From an uncultured Methylococcaceae bacterium (GTDB lineage Bacteria > Pseudomonadota > Gammaproteobacteria > Methylococcales > Methylomonadaceae), in the NCBI GenBank assembly GCA_903863905.1, contig CAIPDT010000138.1, positions 1 through 60,511 on the forward strand: a stretch of DNA of 60,511 nt. The letters run 5' to 3'. The notes below the pieces were generated by a model. That model worked only from the letters and a program-made list of their open reading frames with translations, was not told the DNA's origin and made no database searches. The position numbers were made by a program, and so were the translations under genes. Below, piece after piece: positions 45,070 to 54,664 of the stretch; within the stretch, counting starts at the first letter, position 1; each line of letters opens with the position of its first letter.

Positions 45070-48063
45070 TTAATTTACGGTCAAAGATAATGCACTGACA
45101 AGTTCTTTATTAGATAACGCTGGATCAATCACGGTATCAAGAATATAAATCTTCTCAGGAAGGACTTTTCCTTCTTTGGCCACATAATTTGCAATCGCCT
45201 GGGCTCTTGCTAAAGCTAAGCCTTTTAGACGATCCTGTTCGGGCTTAATAATAGTAAACAGTTTCTCTCTAGCAACTTCATAAAAATCACCTGTACCTGG
45301 CGTTATCAATTTTGGCTGACCAAGTATTGATTTTTCAGCTAATCGAGGGAAATTTTCAATAAACATTTCTGCTAACAAGCGCTTATAATCCAAATCTGAC
45401 AACTCAATATATTCTTCGCGTATCTTCTTTTCGGAGTTTTTATTCATCTCCCTAGCCTTTCGCTTTTTGAGTTGCTCATACAGTGCATCTTCCCGAATAA
45501 TAGGCCAATCTTGCTCCTGAAATGCAGCGCCTTTAATATCTAAATTTAACATAGGACGCTCAATCAACGCCTTCGCTAAGGCCGTTAATTTTTCTTGCTC
45601 TGATTTCTTTAACACCGCACTCCCTGGCGTAAAACCAATCACACTCAAATCTTTTTCGCTTCCTGCAAGTAAACCTAAAGCCCTAAAAGGTGATGTCACC
45701 ACTTTTTTTAATATATTTAGCAAGGCATCACTCACTACCTCACCGATATCAAATTGAGGGTCATTTAAACTCCCTCTAATGGGCACCTCTATTTTTATTT
45801 TACCCTCTCCATCTTTCAATAATGCGACAGCTAATTTAATAGGTAAATTAATCGCATTTGGATTTTCAACAGCCTCTCCCAATTCAAATTGATCAATAAC
45901 AATGCTGTTAAATGCACTCAACTCACTGCTCACCACATTATATTTCAAACCTAAGGTCATCTTACCTTTTTCGACCTTATAGCCTGCAAACTGTACCATA
46001 TAAGGAGAGATCAAAGGCATCGGTAACCCTTTAAAATTAATCATTATTTGATAATCACTTAAGAAAGGACTTATATCCCCCTTAATATCAACCGGCGATA
46101 AATCGTAAGCATTACCTTGTAAAGAAAGTTTGATAGTCGATTTTTTCTCTGAAGAAATATCTTTTGCGCCCCCATCAATACTTTGAATCTGTGCCGCAAA
46201 AGGTAAAATTAGCGACCGATCAGAAAAATCTGAAAATCCTTCTCTAATTTGAATATTATCTAATTTAAAATAAGGTTTATTAATCAATGCAGTTTCTGTG
46301 TCCGCATTAACACTATCCTCACGCTTGCTTTCTGCAACTGTGTTAATAGCGCTGTCATCTTGACGCACAATATCATTAAAATTGGCGGTCTTATCTTTAC
46401 GGATCGCTACCCGAGCATAAGGCTTATCAATAAATAAAGTACTTGCTGTGTAGCGATTATTAAGAAAATCTATCGTTAAATCCGCTAAAGACAACTTATT
46501 CCACTTCAAAAAATCTTTATTGACCAATTGATCCCTTGATAAGAAATCCGTAATGCTCACATTACCTTTAAATTCAATATCAGGCCTATTTTGAGCTAAT
46601 TTTGCGACAGAAACATGACCTTCAATATTTAACGCCCCATCTATCACATCTAGACGTACAAACTTCTCATAATAAGATTGAAATTTTTCTAGATCGATAG
46701 CATCAATTTTACAATCCAATTGGGCCGAAAAAGGTTCGACAACAACATTTCCTTTAAGTGCCATAGAGCCACTTTTATTAATTCCCACGTCTAATTGCAC
46801 GGGTATAATCCCACGCCCCTGATTACTATAATCCCTGACCTTAATATTGATTGGACTCAGAGAAACCTTCACTGGGTTCTTTAAAGTTTTATCTTCAAAA
46901 TCTAAACTAAAATGAGTGGCCGACAGTGAATCAATATTAAACGCCCAAGCAGGTTTATATTGCTTAAGCTGTTTATCGTCGACCACATTTTTAATAGTCG
47001 AGGTCGGGGGCGGGGTAGTAGTCGTTGCTACCGACTTTGACTCAGGCAATAAAAAAGCAAAATTAGGTAAGCCATCAGACTCCAATGCCAGTTGAATAGC
47101 TCCATTATTCGCTGTTAATGAATCAACATGCACAAAGTGTTTTTTTAAATCAACACTCGTCCCTTGCAAAGACAATTTAGCTAAGTTGATCAACTCTGTT
47201 TTAGGCTCTTTTTTAAATAATACGGCATCACGCAGTTCAATATTCGCTTCACTTAAAACCAACTTAAAATCATTATCCAAATCACTCACTTTATAATGCG
47301 TATTAAAAAGTTCATATCCATCCAATTGCACGGGCAAATCTGCTAATAAAGGCGCCGCAAGCACTTTTAATTGCGCTTTATTAAGTTGAAAATGACCTTC
47401 GGATGCCATTAATTCTGTATTAAAGTTACCCGTCCAAGTAAGAGTCCCACCCGACTTTAATGACAACGCTAAATCAAGCGTGGCCTCTTTACCTGGAATA
47501 TTACTTAAACTTCCAACCGAGACGCTAATTGAATTTAGAGTTTCTTTAAAGGGTTCTTTAGCACTAAAATCATCCCAAACCAAGGTGCCGTCTGTTAAGG
47601 ATAGCTTGGTTATATAAAATTTGACTGACGAAGAAGTTTCTGGCTTTTTAGGCTCAGCTTTATTTTTAATCAGTTCAGTGACATTCAACACACCGTTTTT
47701 TTGCCTAGCCAGATGTACAAAAGGTTTTTTGAGCGATACTTCATCAATGACTATCGCCCACTGATGAAAGGATTGAAATAAATTAAGTTGAAGATAAAAA
47801 TCATCAAAACCGATCCCTGTCGTTTCATGACTCTCTTCTTGAATATGTAAACCTTGTAAAGCTATGGCCAGATTAAAAGGTTGAAACTCAACACGTTCAA
47901 TACTCGCTTTCTTACCGGTTTCTTGCTCAATAATACGGGGTAAATAAGTCTTTAGTAAGGCAGGTAAGATATAAAAACCTGCCACACTATAAAATATCAA
48001 CAAACTACTAAGAACAATAACGGGCCATTTAACCAGCAACAAAACATATCGAATGATCTTCAT
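45070..48063 (-). CDS. DUF748 (AsmA-like) envelope protein
   Basis: This 997-residue protein has an N-terminal membrane helix (residues about 7-30) and a long beta-rich region with repeating sheet patterns typical of DUF748/AsmA-like proteins, which bridge the envelope and are proposed to carry lipids. An insert of low complexity (TTTTPPPTS) occurs near residue 346. Near 815-860 is an OmpA-like periplasmic stretch (GFTPGSAVLKKSEQEKLTALA). It lies between amtB and gspE and may be cotranscribed with either. No direct link to type II secretion is known to me. Confidence 0.8.
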   Translation of the reverse strand: MKIIRYVLLLVKWPVIVLSSLLIFYSVAGFYILPALLKTYLPRIIEQETGKKASIERVEFQPFNLAIALQGLHIQEESHETTGIGFDDFYLQLNLFQSFHQWAIVIDEVSLKKPFVHLARQKNGVLNVTELIKNKAEPKKPETSSSVKFYITKLSLTDGTLVWDDFSAKEPFKETLNSISVSVGSLSNIPGKEATLDLALSLKSGGTLTWTGNFNTELMASEGHFQLNKAQLKVLAAPLLADLPVQLDGYELFNTHYKVSDLDNDFKLVLSEANIELRDAVLFKKEPKTELINLAKLSLQGTSVDLKKHFVHVDSLTANNGAIQLALESDGLPNFAFLLPESKSVATTTTPPPTSTIKNVVDDKQLKQYKPAWAFNIDSLSATHFSLDFEDKTLKNPVKVSLSPINIKVRDYSNQGRGIIPVQLDVGINKSGSMALKGNVVVEPFSAQLDCKIDAIDLEKFQSYYEKFVRLDVIDGALNIEGHVSVAKLAQNRPDIEFKGNVSITDFLSRDQLVNKDFLKWNKLSLADLTIDFLNNRYTASTLFIDKPYARVAIRKDKTANFNDIVRQDDSAINTVAESKREDSVNADTETALINKPYFKLDNIQIREGFSDFSDRSLILPFAAQIQSIDGGAKDISSEKKSTIKLSLQGNAYDLSPVDIKGDISPFLSDYQIMINFKGLPMPLISPYMVQFAGYKVEKGKMTLGLKYNVVSSELSAFNSIVIDQFELGEAVENPNAINLPIKLAVALLKDGEGKIKIEVPIRGSLNDPQFDIGEVVSDALLNILKKVVTSPFRALGLLAGSEKDLSVIGFTPGSAVLKKSEQEKLTALAKALIERPMLNLDIKGAAFQEQDWPIIREDALYEQLKKRKAREMNKNSEKKIREEYIELSDLDYKRLLAEMFIENFPRLAEKSILGQPKLITPGTGDFYEVAREKLFTIIKPEQDRLKGLALARAQAIANYVAKEGKVLPEKIYILDTVIDPALSNKELVSALSLTVN

Positions 48064-48110
48064 GACGGCCTCTGTCTGTTATCGTGGTGACCCGTTACCT
48101 AAAAACTACT

Positions 48111-49403
48111 TTATAAATCAAGATAACCCGTCTCTTCATGCAGCACGGTATCTAAACCTTCATCTTCTTCATCAACAGTGACCCGTAAACCAATCCATTT
48201 ATCTAAGCCTTTTAAAATTAAAAAGCTAAAAATAGCACTCCATACCGCCGTTACAATAATTGCCAATGCTTGAACGCTCACTTGATGAAACATTGAAACG
48301 CCTTCGGCTAATCCTAGTCCCCCTAAACCACTACTTACAAACACACCCGTTAATAAGGAGCCCGTAATACCACCCACACCATGCACAGGAAAAACATCTA
48401 ACGAATCATCAATTTTTAAAGTACGTTTAACGTATTGGGTCGCATAAAAACACACAAACCCAGCAGTAACACCAATGACTAAGGCACCTGCAGGGCCCAC
48501 ATAACCGGAAGCAGGCGTAATTGTTCCTAAGCCCGCAACCATACCTGTCACAATTCCTAAGACACTAGGCTTACCAAAACGTTTCCACTCAATAGCCATC
48601 CATGTTAATGAACCCGCTGCCGCAGCAATATGAGTGACTAACATAGCCATCCCTGCACGACCATCCGCCGTTAAAGCGCTACCCGCATTAAAGCCAAACC
48701 AACCGACCCACAACATACCCGCACCCGTCACAACCATCGTCATGTTATGAGGAGGCATCGCCGTATTTGGAAAACCTTTTCTTTTACCCAACACAATTGC
48801 GGACACTAAAGCGGCCACACCGGCATTCACATGGATGACGATACCGCCAGCAAAATCCATTACACCTAAGTCAGCCAACCAACCGCCACCCCAGATCCAA
48901 TGACATACGGGCATATAAACAATAACTAACCACAACCCACTAAACCATAGCATCGCAGAAAACTTCATTCTTTCTGCAAACGCACCCACAATTAAAGCAG
49001 GGGTAATAATAGCAAACGTCATTTGAAACATAAAAAACAAAGCTTCAGGAATATCACCTTTTAAAGTATCCACACCAATACCGGGTAAAAATACTTTTGA
49101 GGCGCCACCCATAAACTTTTGTAAATCACCGCCGTCTGAAAAAATAAAACTATACACACCCGCTAACCAAAGTATAGATACTAAGCAGGTAATAGCAAAA
49201 CATTGCATTAACACAGAGAGTACATTTTTACTTCTAACTAACCCACCATAAAATAAAGACAATCCCGGAATTGTCATAAAAAGGACAAGTGCGGTAGACG
49301 TCAAAATCCATGCCGTATTAGCTTGATTTAATGAATCTGCTAACGCTAATTCTGGTAATAGCAATACAGCTAAAATTAATTTCTTAAATTTAGTCGAGAA
49401 CAT
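48111..49403 (-). CDS. amtB: Ammonium transporter AmtB
   Basis: AmtB is a trimeric ammonium channel. The 430-residue protein starts at the ATG at 49403 (MFSTKFKKLILAV), which has GAGGA upstream and a short signal-like helix ending in LALADS; the longer frame reaches into glnK. The signature blocks are present: DFAGGIVIHVNAGVAALVSA, the pore histidine region in PPHNMTMVVTGAGMLWVGW, and FPVHGVGGITG. GlnK is 1 nt upstream, the usual arrangement for regulation of AmtB by GlnK. Confidence 0.96.
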   Translation of the reverse strand: MFSTKFKKLILAVLLLPELALADSLNQANTAWILTSTALVLFMTIPGLSLFYGGLVRSKNVLSVLMQCFAITCLVSILWLAGVYSFIFSDGGDLQKFMGGASKVFLPGIGVDTLKGDIPEALFFMFQMTFAIITPALIVGAFAERMKFSAMLWFSGLWLVIVYMPVCHWIWGGGWLADLGVMDFAGGIVIHVNAGVAALVSAIVLGKRKGFPNTAMPPHNMTMVVTGAGMLWVGWFGFNAGSALTADGRAGMAMLVTHIAAAAGSLTWMAIEWKRFGKPSVLGIVTGMVAGLGTITPASGYVGPAGALVIGVTAGFVCFYATQYVKRTLKIDDSLDVFPVHGVGGITGSLLTGVFVSSGLGGLGLAEGVSMFHQVSVQALAIIVTAVWSAIFSFLILKGLDKWIGLRVTVDEEDEGLDTVLHEETGYLDL

Positions 49404-49404
49404 T

Positions 49405-49809
<405 letters not shown>

Positions 49810-49874
49810 TCAACATACAATTATTAGACAATGTTATAGCCTTAAAATATCATCCTTTATGAGAAACCCTTCAA

Positions 49875-52046
49875 ATGTCCATGAATAAAGTTAAAGAAAA
49901 ATCAATGCTAAAAACAGCTCTACGTACTTTACTCCGCGTATTATACAGAGTCGAAATAATCGGTTTAGATAATTACGCTAACGCAGGTAAACGGGTTTTA
50001 ATAGTCGCTAACCACACTTCATTCTTAGATCCCTTATTATTAGGTGTATTTTTACCAGACAACATCACCTTTGCAATCAACACCCAAATATCTCAACGAT
50101 GGTGGCTAAAACCTTTCTTGCAATTATCCAAAGTGTTTCCAATGGACCCCACGCACCCTCTATCTCTTAAGAATTTAATCCATTATTTAGAACAAGACAC
50201 CCATACCGTCATCTTTCCTGAAGGTCGCATTTCAGTGACAGGGGCATTAATGAAAATTTATGATGGTACGGGCATGGTCGCTGATAAAACGAATGCGACT
50301 ATTTTACCCATCCGCATTGCCGGTGCTCAATATACCCATTTCTCAAAACTGCATCGCATCGTTCGACTCCGCTTATTTCCTAAAATTACCATCCACATTT
50401 CAACCCCCACCCAACTATCAGCCCCTTCTGATATTAAAGGTAAGGCTAGACGAGCTTACTGTGGACATTTATTATCCGACATCATGAGTAATATGATGTT
50501 TGACACCAGTCAATACCAACACGCTATTTTCACTGGCTTACTTGAGGCTAGAAAAATTCATGGTGGTGACCATAAAATTACCGAGGACCTCGATCGCTCC
50601 GTACTCACCTATGATGATTTAGTTACTCGCAGTATAGCTTTAGGTCATGCTCTGACGAAAATAACGACGCCAACCGAAAATGTAGGCGTATTCTTACCCA
50701 ACTCGTCTAAAACATTGATGACTGTTTTAGGCCTACAGCTACACAGCCGCATACCGGCCATGTTGAACTACTCCATGGGGGCCAACAATTTACTCTCTGC
50801 CTGCCACACGGCAACTATCAAAACCGTCATCACGTCTCATCGCTTTATAGAGTTGGGCCACTTACAAGAAGAAGCGCAACAATTGAGTCAAGTCTGCGAT
50901 TTAATTTATCTTGAAGACCTCGCTAAAACGATTTCAACACCGGACAAAATATTGGCCCGAATCAAAAGTGCCACGACTGCACTTTGGTATAATCCTAAAA
51001 GCCTAGATCCCAACTCTCCAGCGGTAATCTTATTTACCTCGGGCTCAGAAGGCACCCCTAAAGGGGTTGTGTTATCACATACCAACATATTAGGAAATCT
51101 TAAACAATTAGAGGCACGGATTAGCTTTAATGCGCGTGACGTCGTGCTAAACTTCTTACCCATGTTTCACTCCTTTGGCTTTACGGTAGGCACCATCCTC
51201 CCCATCATGAGTGGCATGAGAACGTTTTTTTATCCCACACCGTTACACTTTAGCGTCATTCCCGAAATCGCTTATGAAATTCATGCCACCATTATGTTTG
51301 GGACTAATACCTTTTTTGCCGCTTATGCGAAGAAAGCCCATCCCTACGACTTTTTTAATCTACGCTATGTCGTTGCGGGTGCAGAAAAATTACAAGAGCC
51401 AACACGCCAAATTTGGGCGGATAAATTCGGCATTCGAATTTTAGAAGGTTATGGTGCCACAGAAACCTCCCCCATCACCTCAGTCAATACCCCGCTTTAT
51501 CATAAAATGGGTACAGTAGGACGCTTTTTGCCTCGAATGAACTATCAACTAGAACCTATTCCGGGTATTGAAAAAGGCGGACAACTACACGTCAGTGGCC
51601 CCAACATTATGTTGGGCTATATCTTGACCAATAACCCAGGAAAAATAGTGCCTCCCGAATCGAAGTATGGACTCGGTTGGCATGACACCGGCGATATCGT
51701 TGAAGTGGATAATGAAGGCTTTATTAGTATTCAAGGACGCAGTAAACGCTTTGCCAAAATCGGTGGTGAAATGGTCTCTTTAGTGGCCGTTGAGCAACTC
51801 GCTATTAATAAATGGCCCGAAGCACATCATGCCGTCGTCAGCATTCCTGACCTAAAAAAAGGCGAACTAATTATCTTAATCACTACACAAAAACAAGCGA
51901 CTATTAATGATCTAGTCACCGCATCACCGGGTATTTCTAACTTAAGTTTTCCTAAAAAAATATTAATCGTGGACGCCATTCCAACCTTAATGACTGGAAA
52001 AGTAAATTATCCAGAAGTGATTGAACTCGCTAAACAAGTAAAATAA
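49875..52046 (+). CDS. aas: Bifunctional acyl-ACP synthetase / 2-acylglycerophosphoethanolamine acyltransferase (Aas-like)
   Basis: Aas re-acylates lysophosphatidylethanolamine using fatty acid activated on its ACP. The 723-residue protein has an N-terminal PlsC-type acyltransferase (NHTSFLD with His47 and Asp52, FPEGR at 114-118) followed by an AMP-forming adenylation domain with LFTSGSEGTPKGVVLS near 384, YGATETSP near 524, and HDTGD near 604. Length and order match E. coli Aas (719). The ATG at 49881 six nt downstream is an alternative start. It lies between the divergent glnK promoter region and a small anchored protein gene. Confidence 0.95.
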   Translation: MSMNKVKEKSMLKTALRTLLRVLYRVEIIGLDNYANAGKRVLIVANHTSFLDPLLLGVFLPDNITFAINTQISQRWWLKPFLQLSKVFPMDPTHPLSLKNLIHYLEQDTHTVIFPEGRISVTGALMKIYDGTGMVADKTNATILPIRIAGAQYTHFSKLHRIVRLRLFPKITIHISTPTQLSAPSDIKGKARRAYCGHLLSDIMSNMMFDTSQYQHAIFTGLLEARKIHGGDHKITEDLDRSVLTYDDLVTRSIALGHALTKITTPTENVGVFLPNSSKTLMTVLGLQLHSRIPAMLNYSMGANNLLSACHTATIKTVITSHRFIELGHLQEEAQQLSQVCDLIYLEDLAKTISTPDKILARIKSATTALWYNPKSLDPNSPAVILFTSGSEGTPKGVVLSHTNILGNLKQLEARISFNARDVVLNFLPMFHSFGFTVGTILPIMSGMRTFFYPTPLHFSVIPEIAYEIHATIMFGTNTFFAAYAKKAHPYDFFNLRYVVAGAEKLQEPTRQIWADKFGIRILEGYGATETSPITSVNTPLYHKMGTVGRFLPRMNYQLEPIPGIEKGGQLHVSGPNIMLGYILTNNPGKIVPPESKYGLGWHDTGDIVEVDNEGFISIQGRSKRFAKIGGEMVSLVAVEQLAINKWPEAHHAVVSIPDLKKGELIILITTQKQATINDLVTASPGISNLSFPKKILIVDAIPTLMTGKVNYPEVIELAKQVK

Positions 52047-52175
52047 CGGCTAAAAACTTATTTATATTACGGATATTTGGAACTTTAATTGCTGAGACGA
52101 TTTAATTCGCATAGAATTGAAAGGTTTTTACGTGTTCAGTCATACGACTGAACCTAACACATAAGAGAAAATATA

Positions 52176-52541
52176 ATGTCTGAAACATCAAAAGTCATCT
52201 TCGCTATTTTTGGGGTTATTATCGCCGGCTTTATCATGGTTGGTTTAAGCAAAGAAGAACCCTCTAATGCGCAAAAAGAAATCGCTGCTAACTTCAATAA
52301 TTACGTAGCCATCCAAAAAATGGCGGGCGATAAATGTCCAATCTTAGTTAAAGAAGCCACTAATGAGCAAGTCTACTTTCCATCAGAAACAAAAACAGAT
52401 CGTGAATCTTTCATTACACTCATTTGGATAGGTGAAAACGCCAATAATGGCGGCTTTAAAAAAGCCTCTTGCACCTTAAAAGCATCTTTAGGTGGCGTGT
52501 CTGACTTAGTGATTGATGATAAAGTCATTATCAAAAAATAA
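52176..52541 (+). CDS. Small membrane-anchored protein with two Cys, unknown function
   Basis: The 121-residue product has one N-terminal hydrophobic helix (VIFAIFGVIIAGFIMVGL, residues 7-24), then a soluble domain of about 95 residues with Cys54 in AGDKCPIL and Cys98 in KKASCTLKAS, possibly a disulfide. The domain is mostly beta by pattern. It is placed between aas and nth on the same strand, 33 nt before nth, so cotranscription is likely. I do not recognise it. AAGAGAAAA serves as ribosome site. Confidence 0.7.
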   Translation: MSETSKVIFAIFGVIIAGFIMVGLSKEEPSNAQKEIAANFNNYVAIQKMAGDKCPILVKEATNEQVYFPSETKTDRESFITLIWIGENANNGGFKKASCTLKASLGGVSDLVIDDKVIIKK

Positions 52542-52574
52542 AGCACTGATAACTCCTTATCACACGCTGTTGAG

Positions 52575-53204
52575 ATGAATCAGAAAAAGCGCCAGCTTAT
52601 TTTTGAGCGCCTGGCGCTGGCCACTCCTGAGCCTACGACAGAACTGATTTATAACACCTCCTTTGAACTCTTAATAGCGGTAGTCTTATCGGCTCAAGCC
52701 ACCGATAAAAGTGTCAATAAGGCCACTATACCGCTCTTTGCCCTAGCAAACACACCCCAAACTATTTTGGCGCTGGGGTTAGAGGGCTTAAAGACGTTTA
52801 TTAAGACCATAGGACTCTACAACACTAAAGGCGAAAACATTATTAAACTGTGCCGGCAATTGCTGGAACAGCATCAAGGTAAGGTCCCTGAAACTCGTGA
52901 GTCACTTGAAAAACTGCCCGGAGTCGGCAGAAAAACCGCTAATGTGATTCTTAATACCGCCTTTGGCCAACCCACCATTGCGGTGGATACTCATATTTTT
53001 AGAGTCTCCAATCGAACCGGCCTAGCACCCGGTAAAACAGTACTAGAGGTCGAACGCAAGTTAGACAAATGGGTGCCGTCTCAATATAAAAAAGATGCCC
53101 ACCATTTACTAATCTTACATGGCCGATATACTTGTATTGCAAGAAAACCAAAATGCCAACAGTGCATCATCGAAGACCTCTGTGATTTTCGACCTACTGA
53201 CTAA
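52575..53204 (+). CDS. nth: Endonuclease III
   Basis: Nth removes oxidised pyrimidines and cuts the abasic site. The 209-residue protein matches E. coli Nth residue for residue at the active site: Lys120 (in LPGVGRKTANV, the helix-hairpin-helix) and Asp138 (AVDTHIFR). The iron-sulfur cluster cysteines are at 187, 194, 197 and 203 (CIARKPKCQQCIIEDLC). It lies 33 nt after the small anchored protein gene and about 100 nt before the bufferin-type operon. Confidence 0.98.
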   Translation: MNQKKRQLIFERLALATPEPTTELIYNTSFELLIAVVLSAQATDKSVNKATIPLFALANTPQTILALGLEGLKTFIKTIGLYNTKGENIIKLCRQLLEQHQGKVPETRESLEKLPGVGRKTANVILNTAFGQPTIAVDTHIFRVSNRTGLAPGKTVLEVERKLDKWVPSQYKKDAHHLLILHGRYTCIARKPKCQQCIIEDLCDFRPTD

Positions 53205-53235
53205 ACTAATTGCTTAAGCTTATCTTTTAGGTCTT

Positions 53236-53275
53236 TGGTATGATACTGTCATTCGACCTGCTTAAGCGATCGAAT
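53236..53275 (+). promoter_or_regulatory. Candidate extended -10 promoter with nested palindrome, upstream of bufferin-type operon
   Basis: An extended -10 element TGGTATGAT lies at 53236-53244; a good -35 hexamer at 17 nt is not evident, as is common for extended -10 promoters. Seven nt downstream begins a nested palindrome: ATTCGA (53251-53256) and TCGAAT (53270-53275) flank the perfect GCTTAAGC (53260-53267). The same GCTTAAGC occurs at 53212-53219. These could be an operator or a leader hairpin. Regulator unknown. Confidence 0.45.
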
Positions 53276-53302
53276 ATTTAATAATAATACTTGGGAGCCA
53301 AC

Positions 53303-53740
53303 ATGAAAAAAATCAACAAATCACCTTTAGCAGTCGCTATGGGAGCAGCTTTAATTTCAACTTTTGCAACAGCAACCGCTAATGCAGAAGCAAACCCTTT
53401 TGGTATGACTGAATTATCAACGGGCTATATGCAAGTCGCTGAAGCGGCCAAAACAGCTGAAATGGCTTGCGGCGCATCCATGAATATGGCAAAACCTAAA
53501 ACACCAGAAGGCGCGTGTGCAGGTACTACAAAAGCAGCAGGCACTGCATCAAAAACGACTGAAGGCTCTTGTGGCGACATGATGAAAGACGGCAAGATGA
53601 AACCCGGTATGGAAGCCGCTTGTGGTGCTATGATGAAAGGCAAAGAAGGCGCTTGTGGCGAGATGATGAAAGGCGAATCAATGAAAGGTAAAGAAGGCGC
53701 TTGTGGAGCAGAAATGCACCCAGCAACACCTGCTAAATAA
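53303..53740 (+). CDS. bufA: Bufferin/HvfA-type RiPP precursor with Sec signal and EGACG repeats
   Basis: The product is 145 residues from the ATG at 53303, which has GGGAG 6 nt upstream; an in-frame TTG twelve nt earlier is less likely. It begins with a Sec signal peptide (basic N-terminus, LAVAMGAALISTFATATANA, cleavage about residue 28), unusual for a RiPP precursor but normal for this class. Six cysteines lie in EGACG-like motifs: Cys56, Cys72, Cys90, Cys107, Cys118 and Cys134, spaced 11-18 residues apart in a Lys/Met/Gly-rich low-complexity chain (CGAMMKGKEGACGEMMKG). The following DUF692 and DUF2063 genes match the enzymes that modify such cysteines. The mature protein may bind copper; modification is inference. 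Confidence 0.88.
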   Translation: MKKINKSPLAVAMGAALISTFATATANAEANPFGMTELSTGYMQVAEAAKTAEMACGASMNMAKPKTPEGACAGTTKAAGTASKTTEGSCGDMMKDGKMKPGMEAACGAMMKGKEGACGEMMKGESMKGKEGACGAEMHPATPAK

Positions 53741-53759
53741 GATTTACCCTTGTTAGGTA

Positions 53760-53792
53760 GGAGGGCAGACAATGCCCTCCCATTTCAATTTT
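53760..53792 (+). terminator. Attenuator-like hairpin between precursor and modifying enzyme
   Basis: An 8-bp perfect GC-rich stem, GGAGGGCA (53760-53767) with TGCCCTCC (53773-53780), closes on GACAA and runs into CATTTCAATTTT. It sits between the precursor and the DUF692 gene. A partial terminator there would give more precursor than enzyme, as is common in RiPP operons. Confidence 0.6.
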
Positions 53793-53812
53793 ATGACTCA
53801 AAAGGTGTTCTT

Positions 53813-54664
53813 ATGGACACAAACCCATTTCTAGTTCAAGGGGCAGGCCTAGGCCTTAGAAGGCCTCTTATTCATCAATTTCTTGAAACCCAACCCCAAG
53901 AAGTTGGATTTTATGAAATAGCCCCCGAAAATTGGATCACCATTGGCGGCAAATATGGCAAAGCCTTTAGAGCGATGACCGAACGCTTCGACTTTATTTG
54001 TCATGGCCTCTCTTTATCACTGGGCAGCACCGATCCTTTAGACGAACACTTTATTCTGGCCGTAAAACACTTTATGGCAGAACATCAAATTAAGTTTTAC
54101 AGCGAACACTTAAGCTATTGCAGTAAAAATGGTCATTTATATGACTTGATGCCCATCCCTTTTACCTCAGAAGCGGTCACTCATGTTGCTAAACGCATTA
54201 AGCGTGTGCAAGATATTTTGGAGCAACCCATTGCGCTTGAAAATGTCTCTTACTATGCCGCACCCGGCCAAGAAATGACAGAAATTGATTTTTTTAATGC
54301 CGTCGTTGAAGAAGCCGACTGTAATATCTTAATCGACCTTAATAATATTTACGTTAATAGCGTCAACCATCGATATGATGCTGATGCCTTTTTAAAAGCG
54401 ATACCCGCTCATCGTATTGCTTACGCACATATTGCCGGACATTATCAAGAAGCCGAAGATTTTTTAGTGGATACTCATGGGGCAGATATTATCGATCCCG
54501 TCTGGAAACTGTTAGGCAAGGCTTACGAACTGTATGGTGTGTTTCCGACTCTCTTAGAGCGTGATTTTAATTTACCCCCCATCGCTGACTTACTTAAAGA
54601 AGTGAATACCATTAAGACCATGCAAGTTGCATGGCAAACTCAGCATGAAAAACGTTATGCCTAA
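53813..54664 (+). CDS. bufB: DUF692 multinuclear non-heme iron oxygenase (BufB/HvfB/MbnB family)
   Basis: The 283-residue enzyme begins MDTNPFLVQGAGLGLRRP, with AAAGGTG just upstream; the open frame reaches 63 nt further back but into the attenuator region. The TIM-barrel MNIO family pattern is clear: GLGLRRPLIHQFLE, VGFYEIAPENWI, CHGLSLSLGS, EHLSYC, ENVSYYA, LIDLNNIYVNSVNH, YAHIAGH and LERDFNLP, whose His, Asp, Asn and Glu residues bind the iron cluster. Members such as MbnB, TglH and the bufferin enzyme oxidise peptide cysteines to heterocycles or cleave them. It follows the precursor gene. Confidence 0.93.
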   Translation: MDTNPFLVQGAGLGLRRPLIHQFLETQPQEVGFYEIAPENWITIGGKYGKAFRAMTERFDFICHGLSLSLGSTDPLDEHFILAVKHFMAEHQIKFYSEHLSYCSKNGHLYDLMPIPFTSEAVTHVAKRIKRVQDILEQPIALENVSYYAAPGQEMTEIDFFNAVVEEADCNILIDLNNIYVNSVNHRYDADAFLKAIPAHRIAYAHIAGHYQEAEDFLVDTHGADIIDPVWKLLGKAYELYGVFPTLLERDFNLPPIADLLKEVNTIKTMQVAWQTQHEKRYA

